Below, piece after piece: positions 16,046-27,373 of a stretch of DNA of 64,000 nt. The notes under the pieces are model-generated. The model ran no database searches. It was given only the letters and a program-made list of their open reading frames with translations, and had not been told where the DNA came from. Source of the stretch: Scolanthus callimorphus (lineage: Eukaryota; Cnidaria; Anthozoa; Actiniaria; Edwardsiidae); contig CM066919.1 of the NCBI GenBank assembly GCA_033964015.1, positions 806,001 to 870,000 on the forward strand. The letters run 5' to 3'. The position numbers were made by a program, and so were the translations under genes. The stretch's first letter is position 1. The number at the start of each line of letters is the position of its first letter.

Positions 16046-19000
16046 ACAACAACAACATCAGCAACAAGAACAACAACAACAGCGGCAGCAACAATAACAA
16101 CAGCAGCAACACCAGTAACAACAACAGCGGCAGCAACAATAACAACAGCAACAACAACAGCAGTAACAACAACAACAACAACAGCAGCAACAACAAAACA
16201 GCAGTTACAACAGCAACAGCAGCAGCAGCAACAACAACAACAACAACATCAACAACAGCAGTAACAACAACATCAGCAACAACAACAACATCAACAACAG
16301 CAGCAGCAGTAACAACAACAACAGCAGCAACAACAACAACAACAGCAAATGCAAACAGCAGGAACTCGAAATACAGACCCACAAGTGACAAAGCGCAGTG
16401 CTTGATCTTCATTCCCTCCTCGAATCTCTCCGTTTTGACGCCAGGGATCCCACGACACTGTTTAATCATATTATAGTGATTTTGCATCGCTCCGTCTACG
16501 ATCATCTGTGGGTCATCCATCTGCCATCGCCATTCGGTTCCAACAGGGTTGGTGTGATGCCTGGAAAAATGAGACTATGTCATCGTTAAAGCTGAGAGGT
16601 GATGACTCGCCGTGTCCATAATGCGCTGCTTCGCCGTCATTTTCGATACTAAAAAAGGCTTTCTTTTTGTCCGTTTAGCGCTTTTTATCGACAAACAAAC
16701 ATGTTATAGTAGAATTCCTCTGCATTAAGTCACAGTTTCTGATGCAATCAATCATGTAAACAAAAACAAAGCAATGCATTTTGGGCAGGGTTGAGTCCTT
16801 GCACTGTTTTGACAAGAGCAGTGAACTGGCTTCCGTCGCGACTAAAACCACACACAGCTGTATCGACTCTAGCGAAACTGGGCAGAACCGATTGGCTCAG
16901 AAGTTTTAGAATATCGGTTTGGTTGTATTACAGAAATTGTGGAGATTGATTAGTATAATTTCAGACAATTATTGCCGTTTTCTCAGCGTAAAAAAAACAT
17001 TTCCCTCGATTTACGGACGTTCCCGAAGAAGGGGCTGCAAGCAGTCTACCCATGTTAGCAACCCTAAACATAGGGTTGTCATCTGAATATTGAAGATTCG
17101 GCCATTGTACCTCAACAGAAGACGCATTTATTGGCACAGGCGAGACTGGGTGTGGCCTCCATACATCGATGACTCTCGATGCCATAGAATGTGTGTTTGT
17201 AGCAGCCACCGCGACCACGAAGCATAGACTGGTGAACAAAACAACGAGTCAATGAATCGCTTCCTGTTACATGCAACAGGTCCAGAAATGAAAAACACAA
17301 GGAAAAGCACGAGACTAGGGTACAAAAAGAATTGCTATGAAACACAACCCTCAAAGGCTCGCTCTTTACGCTTGATGGGGCACAACGTTTTGGTATTTCC
17401 TTTATGCCATGGACTCAAATCAAATTTAAGATCCCAACTTGGTCCTCTGGGGAACACCTGAGGTGCAGGTTTCAAACTCACCTTCGTCCATCGACAAATT
17501 TTCACGCCCGAATGTGACCCAATTATTTTATATCCTGCAGGAGAAAGGGCAGTACCACAGTCAGCATAACATGCAAGGAATAAAGTTTCCTCTCAGTTCT
17601 ATAACTTTCAAACTCAGTTACAGTACCTTGCTTTGTTAACGACTGCCTTATCACAGGCGTAACCATCTCTTTTGCCTCTGAAAATAAAGCATTCAATTAT
17701 ACTAATCCATTACATCAAAGACTTCAGTTTTTTTTAGTTTTCATTATTCTATGTACACTTTGATTCTTAACAAATTGGATACCGGAAAGACTGACAAGAC
17801 TGGAACAGTTCAGGACTCGAAATTGCACCTGGTACTCGCATTAATGCACGTAAAATGTTTTCATTTACGCCCTAATGTTTTCCCTTTTAAAACAAACATG
17901 GTTAAAGTCCTACCATTAGCATTGTGTGCCTCATCTTCACTCTGTCTCTGCCTCTTGGCTTTCTTCAGTTTGCTCATGGCTGGACCAAGGTCTTCCAGGT
18001 CTACTAGACCACTATTATCACCATCATCTGTGCCATCATCATCACTAGAGCTTTCATATGCTACCTACAGCCAAAGATGCAAAGGGAAGTCACATTAAAC
18101 ACATCTTAGAATCATTAAAGAGCACATGTCTGCACTCTTTTGTTATTGTTATTGTTTGATATTAGAAGATGAATTACATGCAGAAATATCTATAAGTGTC
18201 AGATTTCAATCAAGAACATCGGTTTCTTAATCAGCCGATACGCCTTCTCTGACTTGGTATGTTGCTATGCTGTCAAACTGGCGACTGACAGAGGTTCTTT
18301 AAGTTAGTCCTGTGTACAGTGTACCTCCAATTGGCTTCACTATTAAAAACTTGTGCAAGTTGGGCAAGTGCAGGAGTGGCATGAACATTGTAAGTTGGCT
18401 TAAAATATGCACATTCTGAATTTGAGAAGTAAACAATATTATTATTTTTTACTTCCAGAGAGAAGCACAACTTCTTTATTGCAATTTAATACTACCTGAA
18501 AAATTATTTTGTTTTGTTTTCTCAAAAATCGTTATCTGTTGCCGCTCCCCAAACAAATAGTGCCCCACATAAATTTTGGAATTTGCTATGCCACTGATAA
18601 CAGATAGCTTAAAGGAAATATTTTAACGATATATCAGAAAATAGCAATCATTTTTACCTCTTGAATATGATCATTTTCCTTCTTGCTCTGGCAGTGTGTG
18701 TCATCTCTGCCACAAGCACATGCACTAGGATGCTTGACAGCTTTGAGCAAGTCCTCACACCAGGCTTGGAAATCTTCTTCTAGACCTAAGGAATCAAGAA
18801 ACATCTTTAGTAAGAGACAACAAATCCTTACTGGACTATAATATCATACAGGGCAACTTTTAGTCTTATTTTACAGACTTTGGGTGACAAAATTGCTTTG
18901 CTATAGTAGCAAAAGCAGCTAATACTAGCTGCAATTCCCAGCCCTGTCACAGTTTTTATAACTCATTTTTAGGTGTTTCACTAGGCTATTGCATATTTTA

Positions 19001-22000
19001 GGAGATGTATGTTTGTGCGAAATTTTTTAGTGTCATAACTTTGACAATATTTCAATGCTTCTCATTCAACAATCTATAATGAAGATAATATCATGTGCAA
19101 GTATACTTTGCATAGTATGCACAAACCTGTATGTATTCTTCATTCTCTTTTTGCACAAGCACATAAAACACTCTCAAGTAAAGCAAATACTTGACCCTTT
19201 AGTCCGGTCAAATTAGCCCGAAAAAACCCCGAACCTGGAAAAAATTGCAACATGAGAAATTTTTGGTACTAATTGTTAAAAACATATGTAGGAATAACAT
19301 ATCCAAAATTCGTAGAAATCCGGCCGGGGGAAGTTGGTTAAATTTTTGGTTTTTACCGGCGACGTCAAGGACGCCTTTGTTTTCGGCGGCACTTAGACAC
19401 TGAAAACACAGAAGCTGGGAGAATGTTTATAGACTGTATAGATGTAACCGGGGAAGATTTAATAAGGGTTTTCGGTGAAACAAATAATTTCTGAGCGATG
19501 AGTTACGGCTATGAACAGTTTATTTTTTTATTCCTTTTATTGTATAATATTCGAACTTTAGTGTATCACCACGCAGGAAATACAAGGATCATATGGATTT
19601 GTCAAAACGCACGATTATTTAGTTATTATTTTGCAGAATTGGTTATAAACAAACACACAATTCACATCTATGGAATCACATTATGCAGTAGAAATAAATT
19701 GCTCGATATCTCGTTGAATATCACACCGAGTTACGGCCCTACAGTTTATAGCCCTCAATTCGAATTGTTCGCTTTCATTGTCTAAGTGCTGCTGAAAACA
19801 ACGGGCTTTCCTTCATGCAGACGGAAAACCCAAATTTAACCAACTTCCCCGAACGGATTTTCACAAAATTTGGACACATATGTTCCTGAGAATTTGCTGT
19901 ATAAAAATCCCATGTTGCAATTTTTTCCAGGTTAACACTAAATTGACCGGACTACTTGAACATAGTATCACCGTCACAGGAAACAGATTCATGTTGTTGC
20001 TCATTTTTTTTACCAACCTCCATGTTTACTGTTCACTGTATTCTCATCACCAAGAGCGACTGGTAAGATTCCCTTGGCACTAAGCTCTCCAAGCCACATG
20101 TCTATGTTTTGAGCAACCTGTAAAATATAACAATAATATGTTTGTATGGTAGAACAAACTCTTCAATTAAAAGTACCAAAGATACTAGAACATTATTTGC
20201 TTCTGTTTTTGTACAGGCAAGTTTTGGTACTAAACTAGTGCCAGCGAAGCCAACAAATTTGGCTACTCTCAACTAAGAATACAAGGAGAATATCAATTTA
20301 CAAAGTAACTTGCTTTGGGATCTTCCAGAAAATCTAGTATGTTCTGGTCTTGGTGTCATATTATTTTAAACTTTGATGGCTACCTTGGAAAATCATTGAG
20401 TGCAAGTCAATACAAACTCACCAGTTGAAGTGGCCTTGGTAAGAGGAGTTTCCTAAACCAAACACTGCATACAGTAGCCCATCTAGGAGGGATTTCTGGA
20501 CTCTGCAATCATTTGAAAAATCCTCCAGCCATTTGTAGAACCATTCAGCATTTTCAGGTGGTCGGCCATCAGTATAGGTGCAAGTTATAAACACGCAGAT
20601 AGATGGCATCTGTAGAGTATCATTAAAAGTTAAATTTCACTAGAAGTCAGGTATATTATCAAATTGCTGCAGTCTGATTGGTTGAGCTACTAGAAGCAGG
20701 TGCTACCGGTAGGTGGCGCAGTGTGTTTGTGCACAGCACACTGTGCATACAGTCCTGAGTTTGAATGTCAGATCGACCAACCGTATCGACTTTTCTCTGT
20801 TCCAAGTAGCTTGCTTATAGCTTTGAATTCCTTTCACCTGGAGCTCTGATAGAGAAGGGAGGGGGTAAATGGTGCATCATCTCCCTGATTATTAGTGCAC
20901 TTATTCATGGCAAGTCTGATTAGCTTTCAACAGTCATTCGAAATCTGTCCCAATATGTAAGGAGGGTTAATTTGCTTTATTGAATGGCATGGTGGGATGG
21001 GAGTCCGAGCTACATTATATTTGTTCATAAATTTCCAGGAAGAACTTGCTTGCTGTTGTATTTTCTTGCAGTAATGTTATAATATCTGGGCCATGTAGAT
21101 GGGGAGAAATGGGGAGCAATTTCTAGTATGACCCATATTTGTGATACATTTTCTTTAGCTCCCCCCACCACTTCAAAGTGTGTTCCACAGGCTATGTGAC
21201 TACAGTTTGTAGTGTCAAGTACCTCATTTGCAAGGTTATCCTCTGGCTCATAATCTTTCAAGTCCACAATACTGCAGTCAATTCCTTGAGCTTCAGCAAC
21301 ACTCTTTAACTTTTCTGAAAATCTCTGGTAATAAAGGGGCAAACAAATACATTAGCATACTCCAACTTCTGGGGCTTGGGCTTGTACACTTGATGTAATG
21401 TGGGGACTGAGATAGCAAGCTAGCCTGCTTGCCAGCGACAGATGTGTTTTTATCACAGGCCATGTGCACGATGTTGGTACCCAATTGCGTTACACCCGAA
21501 AATGAGACGCGACCGTTGCGTTTTTCCGTTGCGGTTGGACCGTTGCAATTTAGCGTTGCTTTTTGCCGTTAACTTTTAGCGTTGCAACCTAAGCTTACGT
21601 TTTAGCGTTGCATTTTAGTGCTGCATTTTAGCGTTGCATTTTAGCGTTGCATTTTAGCGTTGCATTTTAGCGTTGTATTTTAGTGTTGCATTTTAGCGTT
21701 GCATTTAAATTAGCGTTGCCTTTTGCCGTTGCATTCGAATTAAGCGTTGTATATTTGAATGAGCGTTATCTTGTGTTTTTGTTGCATTTTATCGTTGTTG
21801 TTGCTTGCAGCGCGTAGGCGACTTCTTTTTTCAGCTGCTTTGATTGACTATAAGCTTACTTATCAGATTGTGGTGAATTCGAAGAATAGAGATCAGTGTC
21901 AGAACTTTCGGATGAGAGACTTGTATGTTTCGACGAGCTCACTTTATTGAAAATACAATAAATTATTTGCAAGAAAGATTACACAGCCTCTTTCTTGGAC

Positions 22001-25000
22001 CTGCCAAGAAAACGTGAACACGCAAGAAATGTTGGTCGTACTTTCTTTTGTCAGATACATCATTTACGACATCGAAGCAATACTCAGGTCAATGACAAAT
22101 GATCAGAGCACTGTTATCTCAGAGTTAGAGGAAATAGATCGTCTTCAAAGGCTCGTGCATTGAGAGTGCACCCAAGAAACGGCTTTTTTTTAAGAGCCAC
22201 CACATTATCAAAAGTGAGGGTCTCATTCTGCTTCATACACAATATAATCCTTTTCTCTATAAACACCATTGTTCAACAGTTATGTCTGCTGTTCTATTTT
22301 TGAAACAGAAAATTCTGCTGAAGGGGTATGAAATGATATTTGTGAAAAAGCGTGTCTCATATTGTTTACAATGTTGTTCTCTTTTGGCTATAATTTCATG
22401 CGGGCCTGTTTATTGCCAATAATATTGGTTTAAAAAAGGTGAGACACGAAGCTCGGATTTTTGCTTGCCAGAAAGAACCGGATGGTCGGATTTATCCATT
22501 ATGTAACCTTGAATAAGCGAGATTTTCAGGAGGAATTTGCGGTCGGATTCGTATTAAATTTTTTTTATATTTGGAGCAGTTTCCATATAACGTAGTAATA
22601 CCAGTCGTAAAGTAATTACTCCAATCCTGAGTAAAACGCGCGTCTCTACCAATCGCAACGCATCGCAAAAAAGGCATCGCCCCCCGTTGCGTTTTAGAGG
22701 GCCAACAAAATCGTTGACGTTACCGCATGCAATATTTTCTGAAAAATCTGTCGGCAACACACGGAAAAAATCGGCCAGACTATACAGTGAAGAAAAAAGC
22801 CAATGGTACACCAATACACAACTATGAATTGTAGTAATAGCTGATTCTCAGGGATCGAGGTCGTTCCTACTAGCGGCACCCTCCCTCGGCGTTGCGTTTT
22901 ATATAGCTTGAACGACCTCAGCTGTGCTGGTTTGCCGGTCTACAGTCTACATAAATAGAGACCTTACGATGAGATAACGGCAACGAGGACGACAACGGCA
23001 GAGAACAATACACTTGATAACAGAGCACAAAGCGCGCACGTGCAAATGTAAGAAATCAAATGCATTTCAACGTTTCTTCAGAACTGGGACGTGAAACTGC
23101 TTTGTTTACGTCCTGACTAGAACTCGAGTGTGGCTACCGATTTTGTCAAAATTTTGTTTGACATGATTGCAGTTGGGTGTCAATTTGCTGCTATCAAAGT
23201 TAAAATGCAGTGGTGAATTCTTAACTGTTGCTGAATATTGAGGAATATTACAAACGAGTAGACGAAGTTCAGTAAAACATCCTCGTCCTCGTTGCCGTCG
23301 TCGGTGCGTAAGGTCTCTAATCAGGTGAGTTACTGCATTCAATCGCTTTATGCACTCCTACGCGTTTCTGCTCTCTGACAAGCTTACCTTTTTTCGATTA
23401 TTTGTTGTTTTTCTTTTCATAATATTTCTTTGTCCTGCTTTACTGTCCTACTTTTTTCGATGCCTTCATTCAAGTAAGCATTGTGCATTCGTCTTTTTCA
23501 TTTTACAAAGGCAATCATAAAACGCAACGCCCAAATCGATAAATGACTAAATGCAACGGCAACGCCAAATAAAAAACACTCCAAGCAATCGTAATGCGAG
23601 AATGCAACGTTAAAATGCAACGCTGAAAACACAACGCTAAAACAATCGTAACGCGATAATGCAACGCCAAATGTAATGCTAAAACGCAACGCCAAAACAA
23701 AAAGCTTAAAATGCAACGCTAACACAAACAATCACAATGCGATAATGCAACGCCAGATTGCAACGCTACGGATACCATTCAAAAACTCAACGCCAAACTC
23801 AACGCTAAAACGCAACGCAAAACACAAAAAAACTTGAGGGTCAAATGGAAATCCGTTCTCACGCTAGTTTTGACATTTTTGTACAGAACTGAAACGTGAT
23901 CCCAGGATAATACGTACAGAATTTGAAACAACAATTCATGTGCACCATATCACCATGTTTTTTTTTCTTATCTACTTTGCTGAAAAAAGTTCATAGCGGT
24001 ATGAAATTTTGCGTACATCAACCGGCAGTATAAAGCTGACATCGTTCTCACGCTACATTTTCGCTTTTTTACATATTAGTATCAAAGGTCCCATCAAACT
24101 AACCACTTTGTGTTAATCTATAGTTCATGTGCATCTCAGCGAGTGGTTCCATTTCTTCTAAACACGAAGCAGGCAGGAAATATTTAACTTTTTAGACTTT
24201 TTGTCTAGAAATTGTAACGCTGAAATTTCATTTCTAGGACTAAAAACGCCTAATTTTCTCACTATTTTCTAGATATGCCAAAAAAAAATTACATAAAAAT
24301 ATGCATCAGCAAGAGAACTATTTGCATGCTGAAAATGGCCTTTAATACTCACACTACGGGAAAATATTAAATATATTATCTCGGCTCGAGGGTTGTTTTG
24401 AATTGGGTACCAACATCGTGCACATGGCCCACAGAAAACCCTGAGTTTGTGTTTGTGGTTGGTGTCTTGGATTTCTGGGAAAATCATGTGGTCTTGCATG
24501 ATTGGTCAAATTTTACAGTCTGCAAGGAGACCTACACTTAGGAGAGCTCTCCCTAAGAAATGTCAAGCTATTGTTGTCATCTGGTTAATGATGACATGCA
24601 CATTGAGGGATAAATATCTAGGGACATATGTCAAGCTATTGTTGTCATCTGGTTAATGATGACATGCACATTGAGGGATAAATATCTAGGGACATATGTC
24701 AAGCTATTGTTGTCATCTGGTTAATGATGACATGCACATTGAGGGATAAATATCTTGGGACATATGTCAAGCTATTGTTGTCATCTGGTTAATGATGACA
24801 TGCACATTGAGGGATAAATATCTAGGGACATATGTCAAGCTATTGTTGTCATCTGGTTAATGATGATATGCACATTGAGGGATAAATATCTAGGGACATA
24901 TGTCAAGCTATTGTTGTCATCTGGTTAATGATGACATGCACATTGAGGGATAAATATCTAGGGACATATGTCAAGCTATTGTTGTCATCTGGTTAATGAT

Positions 25001-27211
25001 GACATGCACATTGAGGGATAAATATCTAGGGACATATAGTTTACTTACGTGACCTTTCTCCTGGATTTACATGCCCAAAGTAGGTTTGGCTTTGTTCAGC
25101 TTTTCCATCAAAAAGGCATCTTTCAGAATTCTCAACTCAGCACATTTTTATTATAGCACACTATATTCTATTATTATCCACTATACTATTAATAATAGTA
25201 GCATTTACTTAGCAGTGCCTGTTTGTGTTCCATAGAAAATTCTCAGCTTGGTGGGGGCAATCTCTTTAACTGGTTTATCATCAAGGGACTGGGATAAAAG
25301 ACAAACAACAGTATAAGACGGTCTACTGAATGCTAAGGGTAGATGTATATGTTCCAAAACATCTGTTTTAAAAACCATATGCATCCAATGAGTCATGATT
25401 TTTGAGAGAGGTAGAGTTAGGGATAGGGACAGCCACTGGTCCAGTTTCACATGAAAAAAAAGCTTCCTTGTCTATCCTCATCCACCTATAGTTTACTGTA
25501 GCACACATGCATACATTCATACATGTTACCCCTGGGGGTAAACAACATGGATCACCATCATTATTATTATCATCCTAGGCTTTAGTTTCTTAGGGTGCAT
25601 CTAGGGCGCTGAAAGTTGATCATGTAGCACCTGGGGAAATGTTACTCCTAGGTGTATCACTACCTTCTAAAAAGAGTTATCCCAACCCTCCAAAATGTCT
25701 TGGTTGCACATGAAAGTTTCATTTCAACACAGAGATATAGCATAGAAAACTATCTCAGCCTAAGATAACTCTGGAAACTTGGATATTCCTGCCCATAGAG
25801 ACAACTGACTCATGTGAACAGAGGTTCTAACATGTGACTTCCACATATCTCACCTTTTCTTGATTTTCCTGTGTAATAACAGGTGTTTTGGGGTGTTTAT
25901 GAGCTGTAAATGTCCCATATACCCACACTACTGCTGCTCCTCCAAACAACAGTGTATACACTGGCATTCTGATTACCATCCACCAATCCCTAACCTGACG
26001 CAAAACTGACCTCTGTGGTTTATCGTCTAGGAGACAAAGGATAGAAAACTTGATTTTGCTAATAATGATGGCCTTTTGAGTGGCCCTTTATGTTTATAAG
26101 CCCTTGTTCAAGGTGACCATTTGTCGGACAATTGAAAAAGCCAGGGGCATAGCCATGATTTTTAATAGGAGGTGGACCCAAGTGACCTGATGCAAGACAT
26201 TTTGTTTTATATTTTAAATGTTCCCCCATACAGTTAATGTATTTTTGGTTTGGAAAAGGGGAGTCCAGACTCCCTGGGACCACCCCTGGCTATGCCCCTG
26301 AAAGCTGAAAGAATGTGACACAATACGATTTCACTAGAATTAATCAATCAATCAATCAATCAATCGTTCATTCACCCTATTAGGCAGTAAAACTGAATTA
26401 TAAGGGAGGCCATACAAGGTTACTGATATCTAAAAGTTATAAAGTTATTGAGTCTCTCAGTGTTTCCAGTGGCAGTGAGTTGTGACTGGGGCCCAGACCT
26501 TAGGGTAACCATGGCTGCAGACTACTGGCGCTGGGAAAATATTGCACAGAGTTCCTGTCTCGCGGCAGCTTGTTACGAAGGAAAGGCAAGCTTTACTCTT
26601 CTCTTGCAGAGAGATTGGATAGCAGCACGTTGAAGTGCCTCGCTGTAGCTGAGCTTGGAAAAATAATATATAGGGCCTTCTTCTGAATTACTTCTAACAG
26701 ATCACTCAGGTAAGAGGGTAGCGCCGCCCATGCAGGACATGCATACTCCATTACAGAGCGTACCGTACTACAATACACAGATATTAAATCGGCGGGCAGG
26801 AGACCGCATTTCTTCAGTATTCTCAGCCATGGAGGCGTTTGATGGCTTTGTCAAATATATACTCACAATGCGCCTTCCAAGTGAGATCTTCAGAAATTAT
26901 GACACCCAGCAATTTATACTGGGAAACCCTTTCGATTAGGGAGCCCCCCCCCCCCCCCCCCCCCCTTTGTATTTCAAATGAATTACAAATTTCTGCATGC
27001 AACATCCACGTGCTGGTCACACATGCATCGTGTTCTGAACATATCTCTGAATAATCTAATCTTTTGCCACAGATTAATTTTCAAAGACAACGTTACACGA
27101 CTTACCATTTTGTTCTTGGTAAGCAACGCTTAATTCACAAAATATTGCCAGTAAAACGAAGAAAATCCACAAATTTCGAAGAAGAAGTATTTTGTGTGTG
27201 TTGGGCGCCAT
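10778..27211 (-). CDS. TYW1: TYW1, S-adenosylmethionine-dependent tRNA 4-demethylwyosine synthase
   Basis: Makes the tricyclic 4-demethylwyosine from N1-methylguanosine at position 37 of tRNA-Phe. 19 coding exons: 27211-27106, 26026-25854, 25288-25209, 21322-21223, 20609-20422, 20117-20018, 18785-18658, 18064-17914, 17677-17627, 17534-17482, 17228-17111, 16560-16379, 15033-14928, 13777-13642, 13049-12939, 12337-12269, 11491-11393, 11282-11226, 10939-10778, about 723 residues. Order: two N-terminal hydrophobic segments (exons 1-2), a flavodoxin domain (IFYGTQTGTAK; CTYTDG; FGLGNSSY), an acidic linker, then the radical SAM core with CANKCVFC (Cx3Cx2C), GEPIMYPQIN and VTQLYVSVDAS, ending DISGC. 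Two problems: exon 5 ends one base out of phase with exon 6, and exon 11 has a TGA directly after CVFC where one extra G would restore the expected C-W-R-H-H across the splice. Both look like one-base deletions in the sequence. All other junctions keep phase. Confidence 0.93.
12460..12705. mobile_element. Possible MITE in TYW1 intron 15
   Basis: AAGGCCGCCACACACGG at the left and CCGTGTTTGGCGGTCTTTAG at the right are imperfect inverted matches about 245 bp apart, each next to TTTTTCGTCGC. No coding content. Confidence 0.4.
13287..13565. mobile_element. TIR element with internal tandem duplication
   Basis: Ends resemble AGAGCAGATTTCGT and TCACAGTCATACGAGATCTG, the TIRs of the family also present at 45767-45945 and 60857-61032. 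Inside, an ~80-bp block (starting GTGCCGTGTCTGAGCATTTT, then a second copy from GTGCCGTCTCCGAGC) is repeated twice, each with ATTGG motifs and TTCTTTTCGCGCG. Lies in TYW1 intron 14. Confidence 0.55.
13816..14470. repeat. Tandem array, four ~172-bp units
   Basis: Units begin near 13818, 13987, 14159 and 14332 with TCCTCCCTCCTCTCAACTGAG or a close variant, and share GAGAGCGATGTACAGCTAGC and GAAGCTACAATAAA. The fourth copy is truncated near 14468. In TYW1 intron 13. Confidence 0.85.
15525..16349 (+). repeat. Long CAA/CAG triplet tract in TYW1 intron 12
   Basis: About 825 bp composed almost entirely of CAA and CAG triplets on the + strand, with a few CAT, TAC and CGG interruptions and small phase slips. 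It begins about 30 bp inside the intron from the exon 12 donor at 16379 and ends about 490 bp before exon 13. In the TYW1 pre-mRNA the tract reads as mixed CUG/UUG. ORFs rich in Leu, Ala, Val or Cys across it are artefacts of the repeat. Confidence 0.95.
21458..24429. mobile_element. 2.97-kb TIR element with inverted minisatellites
   Basis: The left end GGCCATGTGCACGATGTTGG (continuing TACCCAATT) recurs exactly inverted at the right end, giving a perfect TIR of about 29 bp. CACA lies immediately outside both ends, a possible 4-bp target duplication. Near the left end (about 21530-21750) is an array of a ~13-bp unit GCATTTTAGCGTT; near the right end (about 23515-23825) the same unit recurs in inverted orientation (AACGCTAAAATGC and variants). 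No transposase-like ORF; small ORFs in the arrays are repeat artefacts. Inserted in TYW1 intron 3. Probably a non-autonomous DNA transposon; family unknown. Confidence 0.75.
24561..25036 (+). repeat. Minisatellite, 7 copies of a 68-bp unit
   Basis: Seven head-to-tail units starting TGTCAAGCTATTGTTGTCAT at 24561, 24629, 24697, 24765, 24833, 24901 and 24969. Copies are almost identical, with single changes such as CTTGGG for CTAGGG in one and GATATG for GACATG in another. Lies in TYW1 intron 3, about 170 bp upstream of exon 3 on the + strand map. Confidence 0.95.
26340..26366 (+). repeat. (ATCA)n microsatellite
   Basis: About six tandem AATC/ATCA units in TYW1 intron 1. Confidence 0.85.
26593..27020 (-). 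pseudogene. Fragment of non-LTR retrotransposon reverse transcriptase
   Basis: Two overlapping reading frames together give the C-terminal part of a LINE reverse transcriptase: YKLLGVIISEDLTWKAH followed, after a one-base shift near 26824, by CSTVRSVMEYACPAWAALP and SDLLEVIQKKAL. These motifs (LG..ISEDLTW; R..MEYACPAW; L..IQKKAL) are characteristic of the post-catalytic region of many animal non-LTR elements. The fragment lies in TYW1 intron 1. A poly-C run at 26943-26966 interrupts the upstream part. It is a dead copy. Confidence 0.8.
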
Positions 27212-27373
27212 CTTGACGCCTGCGATTTTAGGTAAGCGGTCGCACACAAATTACAATGCGCATCCAGCAAGGAACGCCTTGGCAATATCATTTCGACTGT
27301 TCTTGTGTTGTTGTAGGTAGCGTTGGACTTTTTTCGCGAGCGATTTCTTTTCTTTTTTCTGAGGAAATGAGCT
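27212..27373. promoter_or_regulatory. Shared divergent promoter of TYW1 and POP5
   Basis: Only 162 bp separate the TYW1 ATG (minus, 27211) from the POP5 ATG (plus, 27374), so both promoters and 5' UTRs must lie in or overlap this stretch. There is no TATA box. AATGCGCAT near 27257 is a half-match to the NRF-1 motif, which is common in divergent housekeeping promoters. A T/C-rich run precedes the POP5 start. Confidence 0.7.

Noticed and set aside
15440..16520. Long poly-Leu/Cys/Val/Ala reading frames on the minus strand
   Set aside because: They are produced by the CAA/CAG tract; only the first ~60 residues of the longest one (before the donor at 16379) are a real TYW1 exon.
17112..17114. TGA after CVFC in TYW1 as a selenocysteine codon
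   Set aside because: The family has Trp here, a single G restores it together with the splice phase, and no selenocysteine TYW1 is known to me.
23498..23731. FxxALRF-repeat ORF on the minus strand
   Set aside because: Comes from the ~13-bp minisatellite at the right end of the 21458-24429 element.
24561..25036. Regular 68-bp repeats as a CRISPR array
   Set aside because: Whole units repeat with no variable spacers, and the locus is a eukaryotic intron.
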